From positions 161,026 to 225,025 of the forward strand of contig DGQE01000003.1 in the NCBI GenBank assembly GCA_002389645.1: a stretch of 64,000 nt of DNA, read 5' to 3'. Made by a program: the position numbers and the translations under genes. Positions 35,649-44,724 of this stretch are shown piece after piece. The stretch is from Flavobacteriales bacterium UBA4422. GTDB taxonomy: Bacteria; Bacteroidota; Bacteroidia; Flavobacteriales_G; Salibacteraceae. The notes under the pieces were generated by a model. It was not told where the DNA came from. It did not search any database and worked only from the letters and a program-made list of their open reading frames with translations. The stretch's first letter is position 1, and the number at the start of each line of letters is the position of its first letter.

Positions 35649-37178
35649 CTATAAACCCTTCGCCCACTCGGGAATTACACCAGACTCAATATTGAACATT
35701 TCAGTCCCCCAGAAGTAGGTGATCAGTACTATACAAATGATCGCTAAAAAGTTGATAATAAGCCCTGCAGCCACCATATCTTTTATGGCCAATTTACCGG
35801 AACCAAATACAATGGCATTAGGCGCAGTGGCAACAGGAAACATAAAGGCCATTGATGCGGCCAAAGTCATAGGCAACATCAATAACAAAGGATTAGTCTG
35901 AATTTCATTGGCTATTCCGGCCGCAATAGGCAACATCATTTCTGCTGTGGCCAAATTGGAGGTTAGTTCTGTTAAGAAAGTCATCAACCCAGTTACTGAG
36001 AAAATAAGCTCAATTTCACTTAATACCCCTACTCCAACTAGCTGACCTCCAATAAAACCAGCTAAACCAGAATCGATGAATCCCTTTGCCAAAGCAAATC
36101 CACCACCGATAAGCAACACAATTCCCCAAGGAATTTTGGTAATTATTGGCCAAGTAATTAAGCCTTCATTGTTGCTTTTTTCAGATGAAGGCACAATGAA
36201 CAATAAAAAGGCAACGAATATGGCAATGGTTCCATCATTGATAAATGAAGGAGAAGCAAAAAACTCACTCCAACCAGGTAACACAAAATCACCAATGATT
36301 ATCGGTTTTCTGAATACCCATAAAAACACCAGTGTAACAAACAACCAAAGCACTCTGATTTCATTGACGGTAATTGGTCCCAGTTCACTGTAGCTCTTTT
36401 TAAAAAACCCTTTATCAAGCACTTCCAAATCCTTTTTTGCGGGATATAAAAAGAAAAGAACCACTAGAACTATACTCAACATAATGAAGCTAAGCGGAAG
36501 TGCGAATACAAGCCATTGTCCAAAAGAAATCTCAGTTGCAGTGGGATAAATAATCTCAAAAATTCGGACAAACGAAAGGTTCGTGGGTGTTCCAACGAGT
36601 GTAGCAACTCCTCCCACAGAGCAGCTATACGCTACACCTAAAAGCAGAGCAGTTCCCAGCTTGCCCAATTTTTGTCGGCCATGCGTCTCTTCTAGTGCAG
36701 AGGTTACTGAAAATACTATAGGTAGCATCATCATTGTGGTGGCTGTATTTGACATCCACATCGATAAAAATGCCGATGCTAGCATGAAGCCCAAAAGAAT
36801 ACGAAACGGGCTTCCTCCTAACCATGATAATATCTTGAGGGCAATCCGCTTATGTAAACCCCATTTTTGAATGGCCAATGCCATAAAAAAGCCGCCAATA
36901 AAAAGGAAGATGACATAGTTGATGTAGGCTTCAGAAATATCCTTTCCATCCAAAACACCGAAAGCTGGAAAGAGAATGATTGGCAACAAACTGGTTAATC
37001 CAATTGGCAACGCTTCAGTGACCCACCACAAAGCCATCAAAACAGCGATAGCAGCAGTAATGGTAATTTCAGGCTTACCAGGAGATAAATCCAAGAAAGA
37101 AATCATTCCCGCAAAAAGCATCACTCCAAGAATAATGACGTTATACTTTATTCCCTTATTCGATCCCTCATCATTCAT
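35649..37178 (-). CDS. SLC13/DASS-family anion transporter
   Basis: 509 residues with eleven or more hydrophobic segments. The motifs ALWWVTEALPIGLTSLLPIILFPAFG, MWMSNTATTMMMLPIVFSV (SNT-type sodium/substrate site) and TELTSNLATAEMMLPIA (second SNT-like site), and MAASMAFMFPVATAPNAIVFGSG identify a divalent anion:Na+ symporter of the inner membrane, moving C4-dicarboxylates, citrate or sulfate. The exact substrate cannot be set by eye. It is monocistronic and convergent with the DUF4442 gene. Confidence 0.93.
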   Translation of the reverse strand: MNDEGSNKGIKYNVIILGVMLFAGMISFLDLSPGKPEITITAAIAVLMALWWVTEALPIGLTSLLPIILFPAFGVLDGKDISEAYINYVIFLFIGGFFMALAIQKWGLHKRIALKILSWLGGSPFRILLGFMLASAFLSMWMSNTATTMMMLPIVFSVTSALEETHGRQKLGKLGTALLLGVAYSCSVGGVATLVGTPTNLSFVRIFEIIYPTATEISFGQWLVFALPLSFIMLSIVLVVLFFLYPAKKDLEVLDKGFFKKSYSELGPITVNEIRVLWLFVTLVFLWVFRKPIIIGDFVLPGWSEFFASPSFINDGTIAIFVAFLLFIVPSSEKSNNEGLITWPIITKIPWGIVLLIGGGFALAKGFIDSGLAGFIGGQLVGVGVLSEIELIFSVTGLMTFLTELTSNLATAEMMLPIAAGIANEIQTNPLLLMLPMTLAASMAFMFPVATAPNAIVFGSGKLAIKDMVAAGLIINFLAIICIVLITYFWGTEMFNIESGVIPEWAKGL

Positions 37179-37256
37179 ATTAATCGAGCATCAATTCTAT
37201 GATGCAGCGGCTAAAATATCTTTTTCCGAATAGGTGAAGAACGAAAAGTTGTGGAT

Positions 37257-38993
37257 TTAGATGCGACTTTGATACGTATACAGTTCGTAGTATCGCCCTT
37301 TCTTTTCGATCAATTCATCGTGCTTGCCTCGCTCAACGATGTTTCCTTCTTCAATTACTAGAATTTGGTCTGCTTGCTGAATCGTGCTCAAGCGGTGGGC
37401 AATTACAAATGTGGTGCGGTCTTTCATCAACTCATTCAAACTCTTTTGTATGAATGATTCACTCTCTGTATCAAGGTTAGAAGTAGCTTCATCTAAGATG
37501 ATAATCTTCGGATTGGCCAATAAAGCGCGCGCGATGGAAATTCGCTGGCGCTGGCCTCCCGATAGCTTCACACCACGCTCACCAATTACTGTTTCCAGTC
37601 CTTCCTCAAAGCGATCTGTAAATTCATTGACATAGGCACCTTTCACAGCAGCTTGCAATTGCTCCTCAGTAGCACCTGGACGCGGAAAAAGAATATTCTC
37701 CCTGATGGTGCCTTCATATAAGAAGTCGTCTTGAAGTACTACTCCTAAATTAGCCCTATAGCTGCTCAAGTTTACCTCAGAGAGATCGGCACCATCAATG
37801 GTAATCAATCCGCCTTTTGGGTTGAGGAACGAAGCTGCCAGTCCGGCTATGGTAGTCTTTCCAGAACCAGAAGACCCCACTAATGCTGTGACACTTCCAG
37901 CCGGAGCATCAAATGAAATACTATGCAGCACTTCCTTAGCCTCTTCATAACTGAATGAAACATCCTTAAACACAATATCACCTTTCACTGACTTGAGTAC
38001 AATGTTTCGCTTTTCCGCATCATCCTCCTCCGTCATATTCATCAATTCTTGAGTCCGATCAAGGCCTGCCATGGCTTCTGTCAATTGACTGCCAATGTTG
38101 CTCATTTGAACAATAGGTGCAATCATAAATCCTAGAAAGAGGGTAAACGAAACAAATTCACCATAAGTCATGGAGTCATGCATGATGAAGTAGCCTCCAA
38201 TGCCCATTATACCGGCTGACGCCAAACCCAATAAAAAGGTAGACGAACTTGTTATTAATGCAGTAGCAGTTAGACTTTTCTTGACATTCAAATACAATCG
38301 CTCCACTCCTTCTTCAAAGGTTCTATTCTCTTGTTGCTCTGCGTTAAACCCTTTGATTACGCGCACTCCATTGAGTGTTTCAGTCAAACGTCCGGTTACC
38401 TCTGCATTGATTTTACCTCGATCTCTGAATATGGGGCGGATGTATCCGAATGCTTTCAAAGCAATGAGTGCAAATATCGCCACGGGCACCAATACAAAAA
38501 CAGTCATGGTTGCATTGAGACGAATTAAGATCACCAATGAAATAACTGCCGTTATTGAACCTCCGATCAACTGTACCAACCCTGTTCCAACCAGGTTTCT
38601 TACACCTTCAACATCCGTCATCACTCTTGAAACCAAGGCTCCAGACTTATTATTATCGAAGAAACTTATCGGTAATGCCAATAACTTCTTTTGAACCGCT
38701 GCTCTCAACAGAGAAATCAGATGCTGTGCCTCAACACTCAAAAGTCTTGTCAATGAAAAAGAACTCACCGCTTGTACCAGAATGGCTGAGCAAACTACTA
38801 TAAGCAACATCCAAAGGGTATCTAAGTCTTTCGAGGGAATGACATCGTCAATAAGACTTTTACTCGCATAAGGCAAAACCAAACCCGCTAAACTCCTGAC
38901 TATAATTAACGCTAACCCAACAGAAATGATTCCTCTTCGCGGCCAAATGAACTCCTTAAATGCCCAACCGTAACTTACTTTTTGCTTACTCAT
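37257..38993 (-). CDS. ABC transporter, fused permease/ATPase (MsbA/BmrA type exporter)
   Basis: 578 residues: six membrane helices (about 20-300) and an ATPase domain with Walker A VGSSGSGKTTIAG (about 370), signature LSGGQRQRISIARALL (about 478), Walker B IIILDEATSNLD and switch His in FVIAHRLST. It works as a homodimer exporting lipids, drugs or peptides; there is no peptidase C39 domain, so bacteriocin processing is unlikely. Substrate unknown. It is monocistronic. Confidence 0.94.
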   Translation of the reverse strand: MSKQKVSYGWAFKEFIWPRRGIISVGLALIIVRSLAGLVLPYASKSLIDDVIPSKDLDTLWMLLIVVCSAILVQAVSSFSLTRLLSVEAQHLISLLRAAVQKKLLALPISFFDNNKSGALVSRVMTDVEGVRNLVGTGLVQLIGGSITAVISLVILIRLNATMTVFVLVPVAIFALIALKAFGYIRPIFRDRGKINAEVTGRLTETLNGVRVIKGFNAEQQENRTFEEGVERLYLNVKKSLTATALITSSSTFLLGLASAGIMGIGGYFIMHDSMTYGEFVSFTLFLGFMIAPIVQMSNIGSQLTEAMAGLDRTQELMNMTEEDDAEKRNIVLKSVKGDIVFKDVSFSYEEAKEVLHSISFDAPAGSVTALVGSSGSGKTTIAGLAASFLNPKGGLITIDGADLSEVNLSSYRANLGVVLQDDFLYEGTIRENILFPRPGATEEQLQAAVKGAYVNEFTDRFEEGLETVIGERGVKLSGGQRQRISIARALLANPKIIILDEATSNLDTESESFIQKSLNELMKDRTTFVIAHRLSTIQQADQILVIEEGNIVERGKHDELIEKKGRYYELYTYQSRI

Positions 38994-39104
38994 GAACTTC
39001 TCTTAGCGAAACACGAGCCAAAGAAGAATTATGACATTAAGACAGACTACGTATTGAGGTGAAAAGGTTTCACGACAAGAATCATGTTTTTAAGTGTTTC
39101 TGTA

Positions 39105-39116
39105 TGACATGTGTCA
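39105..39116. promoter_or_regulatory. 12-base palindrome upstream of the TGA-interrupted gene
   Basis: TGACA-TG-TGTCA is a perfect palindrome, centred about 55 bases before the ATG at 39165. A possible -7 box TATTTTTG (39140-39147) lies 23 bases downstream, so the palindrome sits where a transcription factor of CRP/FNR type could bind. There is no TTTG -33 box at the right distance, which would fit regulator-dependent transcription. Confidence 0.35.
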
Positions 39117-39164
39117 CAATGCATCGGCATAACACAATCTATTTTTGAGTAAAACAAATAAGCC

Positions 39165-40193
39165 ATGAGACGCTCTATTCTTTTTCTCGCTGTTTTCCTT
39201 ACAACCTCTTTTTTATCTACAGGTCAAAATATTGGAATTTCAGATTACGACAGCACATTCACACCTGACAACTCTGCCGCCTTAGAAATAAAGTCAACTT
39301 CAAGAGGAGTATTGGTGCCGCGATTAACAACTGCACAAAAAAACGCCATCTCCTCTCCGGCAGAAGGACTTTTAGTGTATGACACTGATTTGGACTACTT
39401 CTTTTTCTACAGCACAGGATGACAGCAGTTAGGAGGTGCAGCTGGAGGCGGGGGCAGTGCTATAATAGATGCTGATGCGGATACCAAGGTTACTGTCGAG
39501 AGTTCATCTGATATTGACAAGATAGAAATGACAACCAACGAAATAAAACGAATGGAAATAGATGATGATGGAAATATCAAACTAGGAGGGGATGCAAATT
39601 ATACCAACATTGAAAGCGATGGTTCCCTCAGAATGCATGGAAGTGCAACCACCTTTAATGATTTGACGATACCAATTACAAGTACAAAAAGAGGTGGAAC
39701 AAAAGATCCTGACTTCAACGAGTTCAAGGATAATGGTTCAGGGAGTCAAGGAGTATTTGGGTTTGATTTTGACGATGACACTGAAGAGGAATTATACTTC
39801 ATGGTTCAGATGCCTCATAGTTGGGTAGAAGGAACTACAATCTACCCTCACGTTCATTGGGCCTCAGACAACGCAAATGTCGGCACTGACAAAGTAAGAT
39901 GGGGCTTAGAATATACTTGGAGCAATGTAGGAGAAGAATTCCCGTTGACAACAATTATTTACGGGGAGGACCCTATTGCTCAATGTGACCCAGTTCTCGA
40001 AGATTATCATGCAATTACACCTTTAGGTGGTATAACTGCCGCGGGAAAGACATTATCTAGCATTTTAGTTTGCCGTGTTTTCAGGCATGCAAATCACGCC
40101 AACGATAATTTTAATAGAGATGCTAATTTACTTATGCTAGACTTCCATTTTGAGGAGGATGCTTTCGGAAGTAGAACAGAATACGGGAAATAA
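39165..40193 (+). pseudogene. Secreted hypothetical protein interrupted by an in-frame TGA
   Basis: One frame of 343 codons is broken only by TGA at 39420-39422. The first part has a signal peptide (to about residue 21) and the repeat-like opening DYDSTFTPDNSAALEIKSTSRGVLVPRLTTAQKNAIS, common in Bacteroidota surface proteins. It reads FFYSTG-stop-QQLGGAAGG, where relatives typically have Trp (YYSTGWxxL), so TGG to TGA is the simplest change. The second part (from the Met at 39528) continues in frame: DIDKIEMTTNEIKRMEIDDDGNIKLGG, then PHSWVEGTTIYPHVHWASD and a stop at 40193. That stop overlaps the next ATG by one base (TAATG). Sequencing error, nonsense mutation or readthrough are all possible. 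Confidence 0.75.
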
Positions 40194-41575
40194 TGAAATT
40201 TAACGTCAACATATTGTCATTAGGGTTCAGTTTATTAATCGCTGGAGCTCAAGCTCAAGTGCTTGACAACTCTGCGCACATTAACTTGACTTCTGGCTCA
40301 AACCTAATCGTCAATGGCACCTACATTGAAAACAACAGCAATATCAGAAGCGAAAATGAATCCATAGTAAATCTGAAGGGCAATGATCAAATCAAAGTCA
40401 GCGGAACCAATAGCTTGAGTTTTGGAACAGTCAAGTTAGACAATAGTCAGGGAGTAATTCTAATCAACCCAATGACTGTATCAAGCAAGATGATCTTCAG
40501 TGATGGGGTATTGACAACTAAAAATGGTGGGTTTGTTCTCTTTGAAAGTACCGCTCAATCAAGTGTTGTATCAGACAGCATTTTTGTAAATGGAATCATA
40601 AAAAAAGAAGGGACTGGTTCATTTCAATTTAACGTTGGCTCTAATTCGATTGGCAGACCTTTGAGTGTTTCAGAAATGACTGGAATTAATACAATTTCTG
40701 TGGAATACTTTAAGGCCAACCCATGCGACTCTGGATACAACACAAGTTTGGTTAGTGATAGCCTTCAACAAATAAGTTTGTGCGAATTTTGGAAAGTGAC
40801 AGGTGCTTCTTCGACCGATAGTCGTATCACACTAAGTTGGAATGGCATTGAAAGTTGCGGTGTAGGAAATGTTGCTGATTTGCGTGTTTCAAAGTGGGAC
40901 GGGTCACAGTGGACAAATGAAGGCGCAACAAGCGTAACCGGTAATACGGCAAGTGGAGAGTTAAGCACATCCTCGACTCCTGATTTGATTGGCTCGTCCA
41001 TATTCACTTTAGGATCAATCTCCATGAATAATCCTCTTCCTATTGAGCTCGGATATTTTCTAGCCACTTTAGATAATCAATACAGCGCAAGGTTGGATTG
41101 GTCCACACTCTCTGAAATCAATAGCGACTATTTCATTATTGAGAAAAGTGAAGATGGAGTGAACTACACAGAAATTGATCGAATAGACGCTGCAGGTACT
41201 TCCAACCAAGTACTCACCTATTTAGCTTTTGATGACTTTATAGATAACGTCAACCATTATGCACTTTATCTTGTAGACATAGATGGACATAAAGAGCATT
41301 TAGCCGATGCCTTATTGATCAATGAAACCTATCAAAAGACTCAATTCAAAATTGGAAATAACTTCATAGAAATGCCTCAAAGCAGAACATCAAGCACTAT
41401 TCGATTAACCATTTACGATTTAAAAGGAAGCATGATTTTGGATGAAGTGTATGGATTAGGTGCCAATATTGATTTCATGGAAATCATACCTCCTGAAGGC
41501 TTAAAAGGAATGTATATAGGTCAACTCTCATGCGGAAATGAATTGGTTTCTAAAAAACTACAATTTATCAGATAA
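40193..41575 (+). CDS. Secreted protein with type IX secretion C-terminal sorting domain
   Basis: 460 residues. Signal peptide to about residue 21 (LIAGAQA). The first half is repetitive beta-rich, NLTSGSNLIVNGTYIENNSNI then LKGNDQIKVSGTNSLSFGTVKL, like a beta-helix or surface adhesin. About 280-375 is the FN3-like module LPIELGYFLATLDNQYSARLDWSTLSEINSDYFIIEKSEDG that commonly precedes the T9SS tail. The last 80 residues end with GLKGMYIGQLSCGNELVSKKLQFIR, a type A sorting domain (LKxGxY...G...KxxxxR). It is probably exported to the cell surface. Its ATG overlaps the stop of the interrupted gene upstream, so expression may depend on ribosomes that pass the TGA. Confidence 0.85.
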   Translation: MKFNVNILSLGFSLLIAGAQAQVLDNSAHINLTSGSNLIVNGTYIENNSNIRSENESIVNLKGNDQIKVSGTNSLSFGTVKLDNSQGVILINPMTVSSKMIFSDGVLTTKNGGFVLFESTAQSSVVSDSIFVNGIIKKEGTGSFQFNVGSNSIGRPLSVSEMTGINTISVEYFKANPCDSGYNTSLVSDSLQQISLCEFWKVTGASSTDSRITLSWNGIESCGVGNVADLRVSKWDGSQWTNEGATSVTGNTASGELSTSSTPDLIGSSIFTLGSISMNNPLPIELGYFLATLDNQYSARLDWSTLSEINSDYFIIEKSEDGVNYTEIDRIDAAGTSNQVLTYLAFDDFIDNVNHYALYLVDIDGHKEHLADALLINETYQKTQFKIGNNFIEMPQSRTSSTIRLTIYDLKGSMILDEVYGLGANIDFMEIIPPEGLKGMYIGQLSCGNELVSKKLQFIR

Positions 41576-41799
41576 AGTGATCTTGAAAGTTTTCATGGAG
41601 ATTTCAATAAAAAGTCGCGTGATAAACAAAGTATGATTAAAAGCAATGGTTGTAATAAATCACTACTTTAGAAATTCGCTCTTTCTTTTCTATTTCATAT
41701 TAACATAAAGCTATTCATAACACACCTATCTAATAATTGATTACTTTAGAGCAATAGCGTTATTTGCCAGCTCGGAAAGAGGTTTAAATTAAGTGAAGC

Positions 41800-42171
41800 A
41801 TGGTGAGTATTGAATTTGATGAAGAAACGAATATCCTTAAATTGAATTATTCCAATTCAATTGATAAGGCTGATATTGCAAAATTCATTCAATACATTGG
41901 TAATTCATACAGCCTTCCCACAGACCTTAAGATATATCACCGTGGTGCTGACTTGGGGAGCACCATGAAAATGAAAGACTTAATGCGTTTTTCAAAAGAG
42001 ATGAAGCAGGGTACTGGCAAATATGAAACAGTGAGAGCAGCCGTTTACACTACTAACTCATTGGCTTTAACACTTTCTAAATTGTATGAAAAGCTCAATA
42101 TTGACTCCAACACAAAGCACAAGACCTTCAATAGCGAAAGAGCCGCTATATCATGGCTGATTGATCTTTAA
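41800..42171 (+). CDS. STAS/SpoIIAA-like small protein
   Basis: 123 residues, soluble. The pattern VSIEFDEETNILKLNYSNSIDKADIAKFIQYI followed by DLKIYHRGADLG and VRAAVYTTNSLALTLSKLYEKL, then a final helix, suggests the alpha/beta STAS-like fold of DUF3478 (SpoIIAA-like) proteins. The phosphorylatable Ser of anti-sigma antagonists is not clear. It stops exactly where the convergent rseP begins. Function unknown. Confidence 0.68.
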   Translation: MVSIEFDEETNILKLNYSNSIDKADIAKFIQYIGNSYSLPTDLKIYHRGADLGSTMKMKDLMRFSKEMKQGTGKYETVRAAVYTTNSLALTLSKLYEKLNIDSNTKHKTFNSERAAISWLIDL

Positions 42172-43491
42172 TTATCTAAAAGCCCTCAGAATATCATTGC
42201 CATTCGCGAAGATCAATAATCCCAATAGAAGGATCATTCCTGCCATTTGAGCATACTCTAAAAATTTATCTCCAGGCTTTCGTCCTGTAATCATTTCATA
42301 GAGAAGGAACATCACATGACCTCCATCTAAAGCCGGAATTGGCAGGATATTCATAAACGCTAAAATTAGTGACAAGAAAGCTGTCATACTCCAGAATGTT
42401 TGCCAATTCCAAGTGGCTGGAAATAAACCACCAATGGCACCAAAACCTCCAATTTGTGAGGCGCCCTCTTTAGTGAATATGAGCTTCATGCTCGTGATGT
42501 AGTTGCCTAAAATATCCTTCGTTTCTTGAACACCAGCTGGAATAGCCTGCCAAAAACCATACTTGTAGGTTTCAGTTTGAACATAATCAGTTACGCTCTT
42601 CAAGCCAATACCTATGCGTCCTTCTTCACTTACACTTACCTCTTTTGAAATGATACTTCCATTGCGCTCAACATCAATTGTCACAGTTTCTGACTTGTGC
42701 GATCTCACCGCTTTTAACCCTTCGATTATGCCTTCAGTGGGTTCACCATCAACAGACACAATTCTATCATTCTTTAGAAAGCCAGCCTCCTCAGCAGCAC
42801 TTCCCGTAACTACACTATCTACAGCGAATGGATAACGTGGGGAGAAAAGTGTTCTCACTTCTTTAGCAAGAATAGTTTGTTCGACATCTTCTGGCAATTG
42901 AATGGTCATTGATTCGCCATCGCGCTCGATCTCTAAAGTGCGCGCACCATTAATTAGAATTTCTTTTCCTAGTTCTTCATAATACTTCACATTACCATCA
43001 GTAACTGCAACGATCTTATCGCCATCCATCAGCCCGTAATCCATCATGGTGCTGTCCACATAAACTCCATATTCAAGATTCTCAAGAGGCAATCTTTCTT
43101 TACCCCAAGTGAATAAGATCATGCTGTAGATAAGAAATCCTAGTATCAAATTCACAGTAACTCCGCCTATCATAATGATCAAACGTTGCCAAGCGGGTTT
43201 ACTTCTAAATTCATGTGGCTGAGGCTCTTGGGCTAATTGATCCTTATCCATTGACTCATCAATCATCCCAGAAATTTTGACATAACCCCCTAGTGGAAGC
43301 CAGCCCACACCATATTCAGTGTCACCTTTCTTGAACTTGAATAATGAAAACCAAGGATCAAAAAACAGATAGAACTTCTCTACCCTCGTCTTGAACAATT
43401 TGGCTGGAATAAAGTGACCCAACTCGTGTAAAACCACCAAAATAGAAAGGCTCAGGATTAACTGCGCTGCCTTAATTAAAAATACTTCCAT
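42172..43491 (-). CDS. rseP: Site-2 metalloprotease RseP (M50)
   Basis: 439 residues, four membrane segments. The zinc motif HELGH lies at about residues 22-26 (LVVLHELGHFIPAKLF), and the third ligand region is NILPIPALDGGHVMF near the C-terminus. Two PDZ-like segments (LENLEYGVYVDSTMMDYGLMDGDKI and VVTGSAAEEAGFLKNDRIVSV) lie between. It cleaves transmembrane anti-sigma factors. It follows dxr with one base between, an arrangement seen in many bacteria where the two genes are adjacent. Confidence 0.95.
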   Translation of the reverse strand: MEVFLIKAAQLILSLSILVVLHELGHFIPAKLFKTRVEKFYLFFDPWFSLFKFKKGDTEYGVGWLPLGGYVKISGMIDESMDKDQLAQEPQPHEFRSKPAWQRLIIMIGGVTVNLILGFLIYSMILFTWGKERLPLENLEYGVYVDSTMMDYGLMDGDKIVAVTDGNVKYYEELGKEILINGARTLEIERDGESMTIQLPEDVEQTILAKEVRTLFSPRYPFAVDSVVTGSAAEEAGFLKNDRIVSVDGEPTEGIIEGLKAVRSHKSETVTIDVERNGSIISKEVSVSEEGRIGIGLKSVTDYVQTETYKYGFWQAIPAGVQETKDILGNYITSMKLIFTKEGASQIGGFGAIGGLFPATWNWQTFWSMTAFLSLILAFMNILPIPALDGGHVMFLLYEMITGRKPGDKFLEYAQMAGMILLLGLLIFANGNDILRAFR

Positions 43492-43492
43492 C

Positions 43493-44656
43493 TTACTTTA
43501 TCAGTTCTTTTGTTAAGGCTCTTGCCTCATTATCTGTGTCTATATATTGCTCCAATGTGGGGTGCTCAATAAATGAGGCCCTATCCATTGTTTTCTCAAT
43601 CATTTCATGGATTTGGAGAAACTTAATCTCATCATTCAAAAATGCTGCAACAGCAATTTCATTGGCGGCATTCATAATACAAGGCATATTTCCTCCTTCA
43701 CTCATCGCCCTAAATGCAAGTCCAAGATTACCGAAGGTTTCTATATCTGGCTGCTCAAAAGTGAGGGATGGGTAATCTAAGAAGTTGAATCTCGGAAAAT
43801 CAGATGATAAGCGGTTAGGGTAAGCTAACGCATACTGAATTGGCAACTTCATATCGGGTAAACCCATCTGCGCCTTCATGCTGCCGTCTGTAAACTGAAC
43901 GATGCTATGAATGATACTCTGAGGATGCACTATCACATCAATTTGTTCTGGTTTCAGGGCAAAGAGCCATTTGGCCTCAATTACCTCGAGACCTTTATTC
44001 ATTAATGTAGCAGAGTCTATCGTAATCTTAGCTCCCATTTCCCAATTGGGATGTTTAAGTGCTTGAGCCTTCGTTACACCAGCTAAATCAGAGCGCTTCT
44101 TTCCTCTGAAAGGCCCACCAGAAGCAGTCAAATAAATTTTCTCTATTGGGTTGTGAAACTCACCAGCTAAACATTGAAAAATAGCGCTATGCTCAGAGTC
44201 GACAGGGTAAATATTAACACCAGCTTCTCGAGCTGCTTTGGTCACCAACTCTCCCGCTACAACAAGGGTTTCCTTGTTGGCCAAAGCGATCTGCTTTCCT
44301 GCAGCAATAGCTTTCATAGTAGGCCTTAATCCTGCAAAACCAACCAATGCTGTTAATGCTACATCAACCGATTCCATCTCCACTACTTGCTCTAAAGCCT
44401 CAGCTCCGGCAAATACTTTGATTCCTTCATCCCACAGCGCATCGCTAACAGCGGAATACTTTGATTCATCACCAATTACAACCGCGTTCGGTTTGAACTT
44501 TCTCGCCTGCTCGACCAAAAGCTCAGCATTAGAACCAGCAGTAAGCACTTCAACAGAGAATTGATCTGCTTGAGATTCAATTACATCAAGAGCCTGGGTA
44601 CCAATACTTCCAGTAGAACCTAAGATGGCTATTCCGCGTTTTTTTTCTTCACTCAT
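43493..44656 (-). CDS. dxr: 1-deoxy-D-xylulose-5-phosphate reductoisomerase
   Basis: 388 residues from MSEEKKRGIAILGSTGSIG; I prefer this start over the Met at 44668, four codons earlier. NADPH site ILGSTGSIGTQALDVI, catalytic loop VDSEHSAIFQCL, KIYLTASGGPFRG, and metal ligands in ATLMNKGLEVIEA are all present. It converts DXP to MEP, the committed step of the non-mevalonate isoprenoid pathway. rseP follows after one base. Confidence 0.98.
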   Translation of the reverse strand: MSEEKKRGIAILGSTGSIGTQALDVIESQADQFSVEVLTAGSNAELLVEQARKFKPNAVVIGDESKYSAVSDALWDEGIKVFAGAEALEQVVEMESVDVALTALVGFAGLRPTMKAIAAGKQIALANKETLVVAGELVTKAAREAGVNIYPVDSEHSAIFQCLAGEFHNPIEKIYLTASGGPFRGKKRSDLAGVTKAQALKHPNWEMGAKITIDSATLMNKGLEVIEAKWLFALKPEQIDVIVHPQSIIHSIVQFTDGSMKAQMGLPDMKLPIQYALAYPNRLSSDFPRFNFLDYPSLTFEQPDIETFGNLGLAFRAMSEGGNMPCIMNAANEIAVAAFLNDEIKFLQIHEMIEKTMDRASFIEHPTLEQYIDTDNEARALTKELIK

Positions 44657-44724
44657 AAAGGGCTGCAAATATGCGCTTTGAGAATGAAACGGAGGTGCAT
44701 AAAAGGATCTAAATTGATCGAGTT

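Noticed and set aside
36076..36870. Several plus-strand open frames inside the SLC13 gene, and similar ones inside clpB and mhpF
   Set aside because: They lie opposite strongly supported genes, show no domain or signal and have the amino-acid bias expected of antisense frames.
39420..39422. TGA in the secreted gene as selenocysteine or as Trp by a changed genetic code
   Set aside because: Other genes here end with TGA as an ordinary stop (for example the DUF4375 gene at 27838-27840), so TGA is not reassigned. I see no SECIS-like hairpin or selenium genes, and the expected residue is Trp.
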